A program made the position numbers and the translations under genes. The notes below the pieces were generated by a model, which was not told the origin of the DNA, searched no databases, and was given only the letters and a program-made list of their open reading frames with translations. Positions 45,302 to 52,897 of a DNA stretch of 64,000 bases are shown here, one piece after another; position 1 is the first letter of the stretch, and each line of letters begins with the position of its first letter. Origin of the DNA: Actinacidiphila guanduensis (GTDB lineage Bacteria; Actinomycetota; Actinomycetes; Streptomycetales; Streptomycetaceae); contig NZ_FNIE01000002.1 in NCBI RefSeq assembly GCF_900103985.1, forward strand, positions 62,001 to 126,000, in the 5' to 3' direction.

Positions 45302-45496
45302 CTACGGGTGGATGGTGCTGACCAGGGACGCCGTCGAGGTGAGGGTGGACTGGATGGTCGGCGCCAGGGAGGACGACGCCAGGCAGAAACCGAGCAGACC
45401 GCAGGTGATGGCGTGGCTCGGCTTGAGGGTGCGGTTGCGCATCTGCATGCCGGCGAGCACGGCCAGCAGCAGGATCACGGAGATGGACACGGCCAT
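45302..45496 (-). CDS. Small membrane protein (64 residues), unknown function
   Basis: Two hydrophobic segments (MAVSISVILLLAVLAGMQM and AITCGLLGFCLASSSLAPTI) joined by a basic loop (RNRTLKPSH), with a Ser/Thr-rich tail (LTSTASLVSTI). Very similar short proteins are, from memory, common in Streptomyces as unnamed paralogues. ATG 45496 lacks a clear ribosome site; the frame extends to 45631. It converges on the signal-peptidase-like gene with 6 bp between stops. Confidence 0.6.
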   Translation of the reverse strand: MAVSISVILLLAVLAGMQMRNRTLKPSHAITCGLLGFCLASSSLAPTIQSTLTSTASLVSTIHP

Positions 45497-45691
45497 AAGG
45501 CCGATGGCAGCACAAACCCGGACGGAAGTGCGGGAGAACACGCAGGGCGGAGGTTCCGGGCGTCCACGCGCCGCGGCACCTCCGCCCTCACGGGTGAAGC
45601 GCACCCTCGGGACCCGGTGGCGGGTCCCCACAACAAGGCCCAGCGGCAGGCCCCGTCGCCGGGGCCCGCGACCGGACCCGGGGCCCTGCCG

Positions 45692-47149
45692 TCAGGTCCA
45701 GGTGAGCAGCCGCTTCGGCGTCTCCAGGATCGCCGCCACGTCCGCGAGCACCTTCGAGCCGAGTTCGCCGTCGACCAGCCGGTGGTCGAAGGAGAGCGCC
45801 AGGGTGGTGACATGGCGCGGCTTGACCTTGCCCTTGTGCACCCACGGCTGGAGCTTGACGGCGCCGAAGGCGAGGATCGCGGACTCGCCGGGGTTGAGGA
45901 TCGGCGTGCCGGTGTCCACCCCGAAGACGCCCACGTTCGTGATCGTCACGGTGCCGCCCTGCATGGCCGCGGGCGAGGTCTTCCCCTCGCGCGCGGTGGC
46001 GACCAGCTCGCCGAGGGCCGCCGCCAGCTCCGGCAGCGTCTTGGCCTGCGCGTCCTTGATGTTGGGCACGATCAGGCCGCGCGGGGTGGCGGCCGCGATG
46101 CCCAGGTTCACATAGGACTTGTGGACGATCTCCTGAGTCGCCTCGTCCCAGGCCGCGTTGACCTCCGGGTGCCGCCGGATCGCGACCAGCAGCGCCTTGG
46201 CGACCAGCAGCAGCGGGCTGACCTTGAGCCCGGCGAACGCCGGGTCGGCCTTCAGCTCCTGCACCAGCTTCATCGTCCGCGTGATGTCGAAGGTCACGAA
46301 CTCCGTGACGTGCGGCGCGGTGAAGGCGCTGGCCACCATCGCCTGCGCGGTGGCCTTGCGGACGCCCTTGATCGGCACCCGGGTCTCCCGCTCGCCGGGC
46401 GCGAACGCCGGCTGCACTGCGGCGGACGCAGGAGCGGCCTCCTCCGGCGCGGAGGGCAGCCGGGCCGGGGGCGCGGCGGCCGCGCGGATGTCGTCGCGGG
46501 TGACGACGCCGCCCGGTCCGGTGGGCACCACGGTCGCCAGGTCGATGCCCAGCTCCTTGGCGAGCTTGCGCACCGGCGGCTTGGCGAGCGGCCGTTCGAA
46601 GGCCACCGCCGGCTGCGACCGCCCGTTCACCTCGGCGGGCGCGGCGGGTGCGGCGGGCTCAGCGGGCTGAGCGGACTCGGCAGGTACGGAAGGCGCGGCG
46701 GGCGCTGCCTGGTTCGGCACCCCGGCCTGCGGCTTGCGCGGCCGCCGGGTGGTCGAGGACGGCGCGACCCCGTAACCGACCAGCACCGCCTGCCGCTTGC
46801 CCTCCGGCTGCTCGGGCTCGGCGGACGCAACGGGGTCGGCGGCCGCGGCCGGTTCGGGAGCGGCGGGTGCGCCGCCCGCGCCCTCCCCGGCATCCACCAC
46901 GATGATGGGCGTGCCGACGTCCACCGTCGTGCCCTCGTCGAAGCGGATCTCGCTGACCACCCCGTCGTAGGGGATCGGCAGCTCGACGGCCGCCTTGGCC
47001 GTCTCCACCTCGCACACCACCTGGCCGTCGGCCACGGTGTCGCCCACGCCCACGTACCACTTGAGGATCTCCGCCTCGGTCAGGCCCTCGCCGACGTCCG
47101 GCATCCTGAACTCGCGGAAGCGCTGACCAGCTGCGGTCATGACAGTCAC
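45692..47149 (-). CDS. bkdC1: Branched-chain 2-oxoacid dehydrogenase E2 (dihydrolipoyl acyltransferase)
   Basis: The 485-residue E2 core of the branched-chain 2-oxoacid dehydrogenase. Lipoyl domain with the lipoylated Lys (CEVETAKAAVE), an Ala/Pro linker, E3-binding domain (PPVRKLAKELGIDLATVVPTG) and catalytic domain with the His-Asp motif (LSFDHRLVDGELG). It transfers isobutyryl, isovaleryl and 2-methylbutyryl groups to CoA, feeding branched fatty-acid and polyketide starter units. GTG 47149 has GGAGAGGG upstream; ATG 47140 is possible. Last gene of bkdA1-B1-C1. Confidence 0.95.
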   Translation of the reverse strand: MTVMTAAGQRFREFRMPDVGEGLTEAEILKWYVGVGDTVADGQVVCEVETAKAAVELPIPYDGVVSEIRFDEGTTVDVGTPIIVVDAGEGAGGAPAAPEPAAAADPVASAEPEQPEGKRQAVLVGYGVAPSSTTRRPRKPQAGVPNQAAPAAPSVPAESAQPAEPAAPAAPAEVNGRSQPAVAFERPLAKPPVRKLAKELGIDLATVVPTGPGGVVTRDDIRAAAAPPARLPSAPEEAAPASAAVQPAFAPGERETRVPIKGVRKATAQAMVASAFTAPHVTEFVTFDITRTMKLVQELKADPAFAGLKVSPLLLVAKALLVAIRRHPEVNAAWDEATQEIVHKSYVNLGIAAATPRGLIVPNIKDAQAKTLPELAAALGELVATAREGKTSPAAMQGGTVTITNVGVFGVDTGTPILNPGESAILAFGAVKLQPWVHKGKVKPRHVTTLALSFDHRLVDGELGSKVLADVAAILETPKRLLTWT

Positions 47150-47159
47150 GGCCCTCTCC

Positions 47160-48185
47160 TCAGAACGCCAGCGAGCGGTCGACGGCGTCGAGCACCCGGT
47201 CGAGTCCCGGCAGGTACTCCTCCTCCAGGCGGGCCGGCGGGTAGGGCGAGTGGAAGCCGCCCACCCGCAGCACCGGCGCCTCCAGGTGGTAGAAGCTGCG
47301 CTCGGTGATCCGGGCGGCGATCTCCGCGCCGGCGCCGTAGAAGACGGGCGCCTCGTGCACGACGACCAGCCGGCCGGTCTTCTCCACCGACGCCTGCACC
47401 GTGTCGAAGTCGATCGGCGAGAGCGAGCGCAGATCCACGACCTCCAGGCTGCGGCCCTCGTTCGCGGCCGCGGCCGCCGCCTCCAGGCACACCTTCACCA
47501 TCGGGCCGTAGGCGACCAGCGTCAGATCGGTGCCCGGCTGCGCCACCACGGCCTGGTGCAGGCCGGTCGGCACCGCGTCCACGGCCACCTCGCCCTTGTC
47601 CCAGTAGCGGCGCTTGGGCTCGAAGAAGATCACCGGGTCGTCGCACTCGATGGCCTGCTGGAGCATCCAGTAGGCGTCGTTGGCGTTCGAGGGGCTGACC
47701 ACCTTCAGGCCGGCCACGTGCGCGAACAGCGCCTCGGGCGACTCGCTGTGGTGCTCCACCGCGCCGATGCCGCCGCCGTAGGGGATGCGCACCACGACCG
47801 GCATCCGCACCTTGCCCAGCGCGCGGGCGTGCATCTTGGCCAGCTGGGTGACGATCTGGTCGTAGGCGGGGAAGACGAAGCCGTCGAACTGGATCTCCAC
47901 CACCGGGCGGTAGCCGCGCAGCGCCAGGCCGACCGCGGTGCCGACGATGCCGGACTCCGCGAGCGGGGTGTCGATCACCCGGTCCTCGCCGAAGTCCTTG
48001 TAGAGCCCGTCGGTGATGCGGAAGACGCCGCCGAGCCGGCCCACGTCCTCGCCCATGATGAGGACCTTGGGGTCGTTCTCCAGCGCCTTGCGCAGCGACT
48101 CGTTGAGCGCCTTGGCGATCGGCATCGAGGTGGTGGCCCCGGACGACCGGGCCGCCTGCGTTGCCTGGGTTGCCGTCTGCGTCAT
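47160..48185 (-). CDS. bkdB1: Branched-chain 2-oxoacid dehydrogenase E1 beta
   Basis: A 341-residue transketolase-type subunit that shapes the thiamine-diphosphate site with E1 alpha. Conserved blocks: VLIMGEDVGRLGGVFRITDGL, DTPLAESGIVGTAVGLALRG, IQFDGFVFPAYDQIV, RIPYGGGIGAVEHHSESPEA and the C-terminal GGFHSPYP. One base separates it from bkdA1; 10 bp lie before bkdC1. GGAAGGGG precedes the ATG. Confidence 0.95.
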   Translation of the reverse strand: MTQTATQATQAARSSGATTSMPIAKALNESLRKALENDPKVLIMGEDVGRLGGVFRITDGLYKDFGEDRVIDTPLAESGIVGTAVGLALRGYRPVVEIQFDGFVFPAYDQIVTQLAKMHARALGKVRMPVVVRIPYGGGIGAVEHHSESPEALFAHVAGLKVVSPSNANDAYWMLQQAIECDDPVIFFEPKRRYWDKGEVAVDAVPTGLHQAVVAQPGTDLTLVAYGPMVKVCLEAAAAAANEGRSLEVVDLRSLSPIDFDTVQASVEKTGRLVVVHEAPVFYGAGAEIAARITERSFYHLEAPVLRVGGFHSPYPPARLEEEYLPGLDRVLDAVDRSLAF

Positions 48186-48186
48186 G

Positions 48187-49401
48187 TCAGTGCCCCTTCC
48201 CGTGGGCGGCGGCAGGGGTCCGGGAGGCGCCGGAACCTTCGGCGCTGTCGGCGCTGTCGGCGAACGACGCCTGGTACGCGGCGAACTGCGCCCGCTCCTC
48301 GTCGACGAGCGCGTGCCCGTCGGCGTAGACGTGGTCGAACATCGCCATCGGGCCCGGGTCGGGCATGGCACGCACGCCGTCGCGCACCCGTTTGGCCAGG
48401 GCGTCGGACTCCGCGGCCAGCTCGGCGTGGAAGTCCTCGTCGGCCAGGCCCTCCTTGTCCAGGTAGGTCCGCAGCCGGGCGATCGGGTCCTTGGACGCCC
48501 ACTCCTCGCGCTCCTCGTCCGAGCGGTAGCGGGTGGGGTCGTCGGTGGTGGTGTGCGCGCCCATCCGGTAGGTGAACGCCTCCACCAGCATCGGGCCCTG
48601 GCCGCTGCGGGCGTGCTCCAGGGCGGCGCGGGTGACCGCGAGGACCGCCAGCACGTCGTTGCCGTCCACCCGCACGCCGGGGAAGCCGAAGCCCGCGGCC
48701 CGCTGGTAGATCGGCACCCGGGACTGCTTCTCGGTCGGCTCGGAGATCGCCCACTGGTTGTTCTGGCAGAAGAACACCACCGGCGCGTTGTAGACCGCGG
48801 CGAAGGTGAACGCCTCGGCCACGTCGCCCTGGCTGGAGGCGCCGTCGCCGAAGTAGGCGATCACGGCGGCGTCCGCGCCGTCCTTGGCCAGGCCCATTGC
48901 GTACCCGGTGCCGTGCAGGGTCTGCGAGCCGATGACGATGGTGTAGAGGTGGAAGTGGTTCTCCGCCGGGTCCCAGCCGCCGTTGTTGACCCCGCGGAAC
49001 ATGCCCAGCAGGTTCAGCGGGTCGACGTCGCGGGTCCAGGCCACACCGTGCTCGCGGTAGGTCGGGAAGATGTAGTCGGCCGGGCGGGTGGCCCGCCCCG
49101 AGCCGATCTGGGCGGCCTCCTGGCCCAGCAGGGACGCCCACAGGCCGAGTTCGCCCTGCCGCTGCAGGGTGATCGCCTCGGCGTCGAACCGGCGGGTCAG
49201 CACCATGTCGCGGTACAGGCCCCGGAGCTCGTCCGGCGTCGGGTCGAGGGAGTACCCGCTGTGCTCGACGCGCTCGCCCTGCGGCGTCAGCAGCTGTACG
49301 AGCTCGGGCTCTTCGCCACGGCGCTTCGCGCCTGCCGCGCGGGTGGTCCTCCCCCTGCCCTTCGCGGGGGGACCCCCAGCGGCAGTGCTCTTCACGCTCA
49401 C
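48187..49401 (-). CDS. bkdA1: Branched-chain 2-oxoacid dehydrogenase E1 alpha
   Basis: A 404-residue thiamine-diphosphate-dependent decarboxylase subunit. The ThDP/Mg motif is intact: AYFGDGASSQGDVAEAFTFAAVYNAPVVF...NNQW, with phosphorylation-loop-like MGAHTTTDDPTRYR. GTG 49401 has GGAGGA at 6 nt; the frame can be read to 49584 but without family sequence. First gene of the operon; the 427 bp upstream hold its promoter. Confidence 0.95.
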   Translation of the reverse strand: MSVKSTAAGGPPAKGRGRTTRAAGAKRRGEEPELVQLLTPQGERVEHSGYSLDPTPDELRGLYRDMVLTRRFDAEAITLQRQGELGLWASLLGQEAAQIGSGRATRPADYIFPTYREHGVAWTRDVDPLNLLGMFRGVNNGGWDPAENHFHLYTIVIGSQTLHGTGYAMGLAKDGADAAVIAYFGDGASSQGDVAEAFTFAAVYNAPVVFFCQNNQWAISEPTEKQSRVPIYQRAAGFGFPGVRVDGNDVLAVLAVTRAALEHARSGQGPMLVEAFTYRMGAHTTTDDPTRYRSDEEREEWASKDPIARLRTYLDKEGLADEDFHAELAAESDALAKRVRDGVRAMPDPGPMAMFDHVYADGHALVDEERAQFAAYQASFADSADSAEGSGASRTPAAAHGKGH

Positions 49402-49828
49402 GTTCGCTCCTCCGTCTGTCCGGCCCCCGGGATCCGCCGGGCAGCCAGTGCGGCTCACCTGCTCCGGCGTGACGCACGGGGTGTGTGCGGCAGAACCGAC
49501 CCAGGTGTGACATCGCCCGGCGAATGGCCTGCTGCAGAAGACGTTACCTACAACGGAACGCCCTCGCGTACGCGGAGGGGACACTTTCTGACCTGCGGTT
49601 TTGTTGGATTTCCTAGTACCGTTGCGTTCTCGCAGGCCATGGCCGGGACACCAGGCACCGTATCCCGATTACGAAAACTCCGTAAGGGGTGAACCCATGG
49701 GTGCGGCCGTTCGGAGGTCACTGTCCGCCACCCGTGCCCCAACGCGGTCGTACAGGCACATAGCAGACGTACCGGGTGGCGCGCCACCCGCGCCGGGACG
49801 GGCCGCCAAATGATCTACGCTGAGCCGC
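49402..49828. promoter_or_regulatory. Regulatory region between bkdA1 and the phosphotransferase gene
   Basis: A 427-bp divergent region. An AT-richer patch (about 49540-49690, e.g. CGTTACCTACAACGG and TTTTGTTGGATTTCCTAGTACC) is the best place for the bkd promoter. No clean palindrome. The TACGCT at 49816-49821 lies 7 nt before the phosphotransferase GTG, a leaderless arrangement. Confidence 0.45.
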
Positions 49829-50845
49829 GTGACGGGCACGGCACCGCGGCCGCCTGCGCTGACCGCCCTGCTGCGCCGCTACGACTTCGGCACCCCGCAG
49901 ACCTGCGAGCGCGTCCCGCGCGGGCTGCTCAACCGGGGCTGGATGATCAGCACGGGCAAGGGCCGCTTCTTCCTCAAGGAGTACCTGGCCGCCGACACCG
50001 CGGACCCGGGCGTGATCCTGCGCCAGCACCGCGCCACCCGGCGCCTCGCCCGGCTCGGGCTGCCGGCCGAGGCCCCGCTGCCCACCACGGACGGCGAGAC
50101 CGTCGTCGTCGCCGGCGGCCGCGGCCACGCGCTGTTCCGCTGGGTCGAGGGCCGGCACCGGGAGGGCACCGAGCTGTCGGTCGGCCAGTCGCGGCGGCTG
50201 GGGGCGTTACTGGGCCGGGTGCACACCGCACTCGCCGACGTCCAGCCGCCGCCTCCGGCGAGCGACCACCCCAGCGCCGACCCCGAGCGCACCCACACCC
50301 ACATCGACCGGCTGCTCACCCTGGTCCGCGGCCACCGCCCGCGCGACGCCTTCGACGCCCTGGCCGAGCAGCGCCTCCTGGAGCGCCGCACCCTGCTGCG
50401 CCAGTACGCCCACCGCCGCCCGCCGGCCGCGGCCGGGCAGGTCAGCGGCTGGGTGCACGGCGACTTCCACCCGCTCAACCTGCTCTACCGCGGCGAGGAG
50501 CCGGCCGCGATCGTCGACTGGGACCGGCTCGGCGTGCGGCCGCGGGCCGAGGAGGCGGTACGGGCCGCGGTGATCTTCTTCGTGCACCCGGTGGACGGCA
50601 GCCTCGACCTGCGCAAGGTCCGCGCCTACGCCCGCGCCTACCGGGAGGCGGCGGGCATCGCGGCCGGGGAGATGGCCGGCGCGGTGCACCGGGTGTGGTG
50701 GGAGCGGCTGAACGACTTCTGGATGCTCGACTGGCGCTACCGGCACCGCGACCGGCGCTCCGACCCGCTCTTCCCCGCCGCCGCCGCGCTCGCGGTGTGG
50801 TGGACGCACGAGTACGGGCGGGTGCGCGAGGCGTTCACGGGCTGA
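49829..50845 (+). CDS. Aminoglycoside-phosphotransferase-fold kinase with a TTA codon
   Basis: A 338-residue APH/ChoK-type protein. Brenner-like catalytic motif VHGDFHPLNLLY with catalytic Asp, and the metal Asp in AAIVDWDRLG. Likely a small-molecule or homoserine-type kinase; substrate unknown. Codon 127 is TTA (50207-50209), so translation in Streptomyces would need the bldA tRNA and be limited to late growth. Starts with GTG, with TACGCT 7 nt upstream and no ribosome site. Confidence 0.88.
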   Translation: MTGTAPRPPALTALLRRYDFGTPQTCERVPRGLLNRGWMISTGKGRFFLKEYLAADTADPGVILRQHRATRRLARLGLPAEAPLPTTDGETVVVAGGRGHALFRWVEGRHREGTELSVGQSRRLGALLGRVHTALADVQPPPPASDHPSADPERTHTHIDRLLTLVRGHRPRDAFDALAEQRLLERRTLLRQYAHRRPPAAAGQVSGWVHGDFHPLNLLYRGEEPAAIVDWDRLGVRPRAEEAVRAAVIFFVHPVDGSLDLRKVRAYARAYREAAGIAAGEMAGAVHRVWWERLNDFWMLDWRYRHRDRRSDPLFPAAAALAVWWTHEYGRVREAFTG

Positions 50846-50920
50846 GCGGCTCCTTCAACGGCGCTGCGCGTCTCAGCACGCCCCCTGAAGGCCCTTGCAC
50901 ACCCCGTGCTCGTGCTCCGG

Positions 50921-50970
50921 CCAGCGCCGGTCAGCGCCGGCCGGTACCGGTAAGCGCCGGTCAGCGGTGG
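50921..50970. repeat. 10-bp direct repeats at the 3' end of a kinase gene
   Basis: Blocks of the form xxAGCGCCGG recur every 10 bp (50921, 50931, 50951, with a diverged block at 50941 and a final TCAGCGGTGG at 50961 that contains the kinase stop). Confidence 0.5.
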
Positions 50971-52556
50971 CTGAGGTCGCCGCCGCCCACCGGGCCGCCG
51001 GCGCCACCGCCGGGACCGCCGTCGGTGCCGCCGCTCGTGGTCGGGTCCGCCGGGGGCGTCGTCGTCTCGGTCGGCGTGGTGGGCGTCGACGTGGGCTTGG
51101 TCGGCTTGGTGGTCGGCGTCCTGGTCGCGGTGGTCGGCGGCGTGGTCGGCTTGGTGGCCGTGGTGCTCGGCGTGCCGGTCGGGGAGTCCGTGGCGGTGCT
51201 CGTGGCGGACTCGGACGGCGCCGTGCTGATCTCGCCCGTCTCGGGCTGCTGGTCGGTGGGCTCGTCCGACGGCTGCGACTGACCGCCCTGCGTCACCGCG
51301 GTGGTGGGCGAGGTGTCGGCCGGGGTGTGGCCGCCGCCCCCGCCACCGCCGCTGTGGGTGGCCAGGAAGACGCCCAGCACGACGGCGAGCACCGCGGCCA
51401 CCGCGAACAGCGCCGGCCTGACCCACCGGTTGCCGCGGCCACCCGGCGGCCGCTCGTCGTAGCCGTGCACGTCGTCGGGGCCGCCGGTGGACAGGCCGCC
51501 GAGCAGCGGCGGGCCGAGTTCGGCGGTGGAGCCCGAGTTGCCGCCGGCGTAGCCGCCGGCCGGGGCGACCATGGTGGGGCCGGTGGCCGGGCGCGGGGCG
51601 ACCGCGGTGACGGCGCCGGTGTCCCAGGCCCCGTTGGTCCAGCCGCCGCGCTGGGTGAGCGACTGGTGGGCGTAGGCGACGACGCCGCGCATCTCCTCGG
51701 CGGTCTGGAAGCGGTCCTCGGGCTGCTTGGCCAGCGCGTGCAGCACCAAGCCGTCCAGCTCCGGCGGCACTCGCTTGTTGGCCTGCGAGGGCGGCAGCGG
51801 GTCGTCCTGGACGTGCTGGTAGACCACCGACAGCGGGGTCTCGCCGACGAACGGCGGGCGCATCGCGAGCAGTTCGTAGAGCAGGCAGCCGGTCGCGTAC
51901 AGGTCGCTGCGGTGGTCGACGGTCTTGCCGAGCGCCTGCTCGGGCGACAGGTACTGCGGGGTGCCCATGACCATGCCGGTCTGGGTCATGGTGCTGGCGG
52001 CGCCGTGCAGCGCGCGGGCGATGCCGAAGTCCATCACCTTGACCGCGCCCGTCGTGGTGATGATCACATTCGCGGGCTTGATGTCGCGGTGCACGATGCC
52101 GTGCTGGTGGCTGTAGGCGAGCGCGTCCAGCACGCCGGAGACGATCAGCAGCGCCTGGTCCGGCGGCGGCGGGGTGGGCCCGGTCAGCAGGTCCTTGATC
52201 GTGTGGCCCTCGACCAGCTCCATCACCATGTAGGGGACGGGCCCGGTCGGCGTGATGTCCTCGCCGGAGTCGTAGACCGCGACCACCGCGTGGTGGTTCA
52301 GGCCGGCCACCGACTGCGCCTCGCGGGCGAAGCGGGCCTTGGCGACGGCGTCCTCGGCCAGGTCGGTGCGCAGCAGCTTGACGGCGACGGTGCGGCCCAG
52401 CCGCACGTCCTCCGCGGCGAACACCTCGGCCATGCCGCCGCGGCCGAGCCGCCGGGTCAGCCGGTAGCGGCCGTCGCCGACCAGTGCGCCGGTCCCCAGG
52501 GGGCCCGGTGCCTGCGAGGCTCCGGCGCCGGCGGCCGTCTCGTTCGGGTCGACCAT
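50961..52556 (-). CDS. PknB-type serine/threonine protein kinase
   Basis: A 531-residue membrane kinase: cytoplasmic kinase domain with GRGGMAEVF (P-loop), VAVKLL (Lys), HRDIKPANVI (catalytic loop), DFGIAR and activation loop TMTQTGMVMGTPQYLSPEQ; then a juxtamembrane region, one helix (RPALFAVAAVLAVVLGVFLATH) and an extracellular Thr/Pro-rich tail (TTPPTTATRTPTTKPTKPT). No PASTA domain. Divergent from a second kinase of the same type, with the 10-bp-phased repeat between them. Confidence 0.93.
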   Translation of the reverse strand: MVDPNETAAGAGASQAPGPLGTGALVGDGRYRLTRRLGRGGMAEVFAAEDVRLGRTVAVKLLRTDLAEDAVAKARFAREAQSVAGLNHHAVVAVYDSGEDITPTGPVPYMVMELVEGHTIKDLLTGPTPPPPDQALLIVSGVLDALAYSHQHGIVHRDIKPANVIITTTGAVKVMDFGIARALHGAASTMTQTGMVMGTPQYLSPEQALGKTVDHRSDLYATGCLLYELLAMRPPFVGETPLSVVYQHVQDDPLPPSQANKRVPPELDGLVLHALAKQPEDRFQTAEEMRGVVAYAHQSLTQRGGWTNGAWDTGAVTAVAPRPATGPTMVAPAGGYAGGNSGSTAELGPPLLGGLSTGGPDDVHGYDERPPGGRGNRWVRPALFAVAAVLAVVLGVFLATHSGGGGGGGHTPADTSPTTAVTQGGQSQPSDEPTDQQPETGEISTAPSESATSTATDSPTGTPSTTATKPTTPPTTATRTPTTKPTKPTSTPTTPTETTTPPADPTTSGGTDGGPGGGAGGPVGGGDLSHR

Positions 52557-52588
52557 CAGTCCTCGCCGTCGTCTGTCACGTCTCGTGC

Positions 52589-52668
52589 GGGGTGCTTCGG
52601 GATACTGCGGGGTGTTCCGGGGTCCTTCGGGGTCCTCAGGGGTCCTCCGGCGTCCGTCGAGGTGCCGC
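52589..52668. repeat. Eight tandem 10-bp repeats between divergent kinase genes
   Basis: Units start at 52589, 52599, 52609, 52619, 52629, 52639, 52649 and 52659; consensus GGGGTCCTTC, the three middle units GGGGTCCTTC, GGGGTCCTCA and GGGGTCCTCC being the best. The unit length equals roughly one helix turn, so every G-run faces the same side of the DNA. Lies 33-112 bp upstream of the minus-strand kinase start. Confidence 0.75.
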
Positions 52669-52802
52669 AGGCCGCGGGTGCACGTCCGCGCAATCCTTCC
52701 CGGTGCGCCACCGTACCGCTTTTCGGCTACCCCGGACGTCGCGTGTCAGTGCCGTGGGACGGTCACGGGTGTGTGCGTGGGCGATGCGTATCAGGTGACG
52801 AG

Positions 52803-52897
52803 ATGGTCAACGAACTTGACGTGCCCGCGCGATGAGCCAGACTTGGCCGGGCAAGCCCGGGGGCGGGTCGGCCCCGGGGTGGCCTTCATGGGGGTAG
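52803..52897 (+). other. Two overlapping mini-ORFs in the leader of the second kinase
   Basis: ATG 52803 opens a 10-codon ORF (MVNELDVPAR, stop 52833-52835) with AGGTGA upstream; its stop overlaps by ATGA a second ORF of 21 codons (52832-52897, begins MSQTWPGKP), which itself overlaps the kinase ATG at 52888. The chain could couple translation of the kinase or act as an attenuator. No homology known. Confidence 0.35.
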
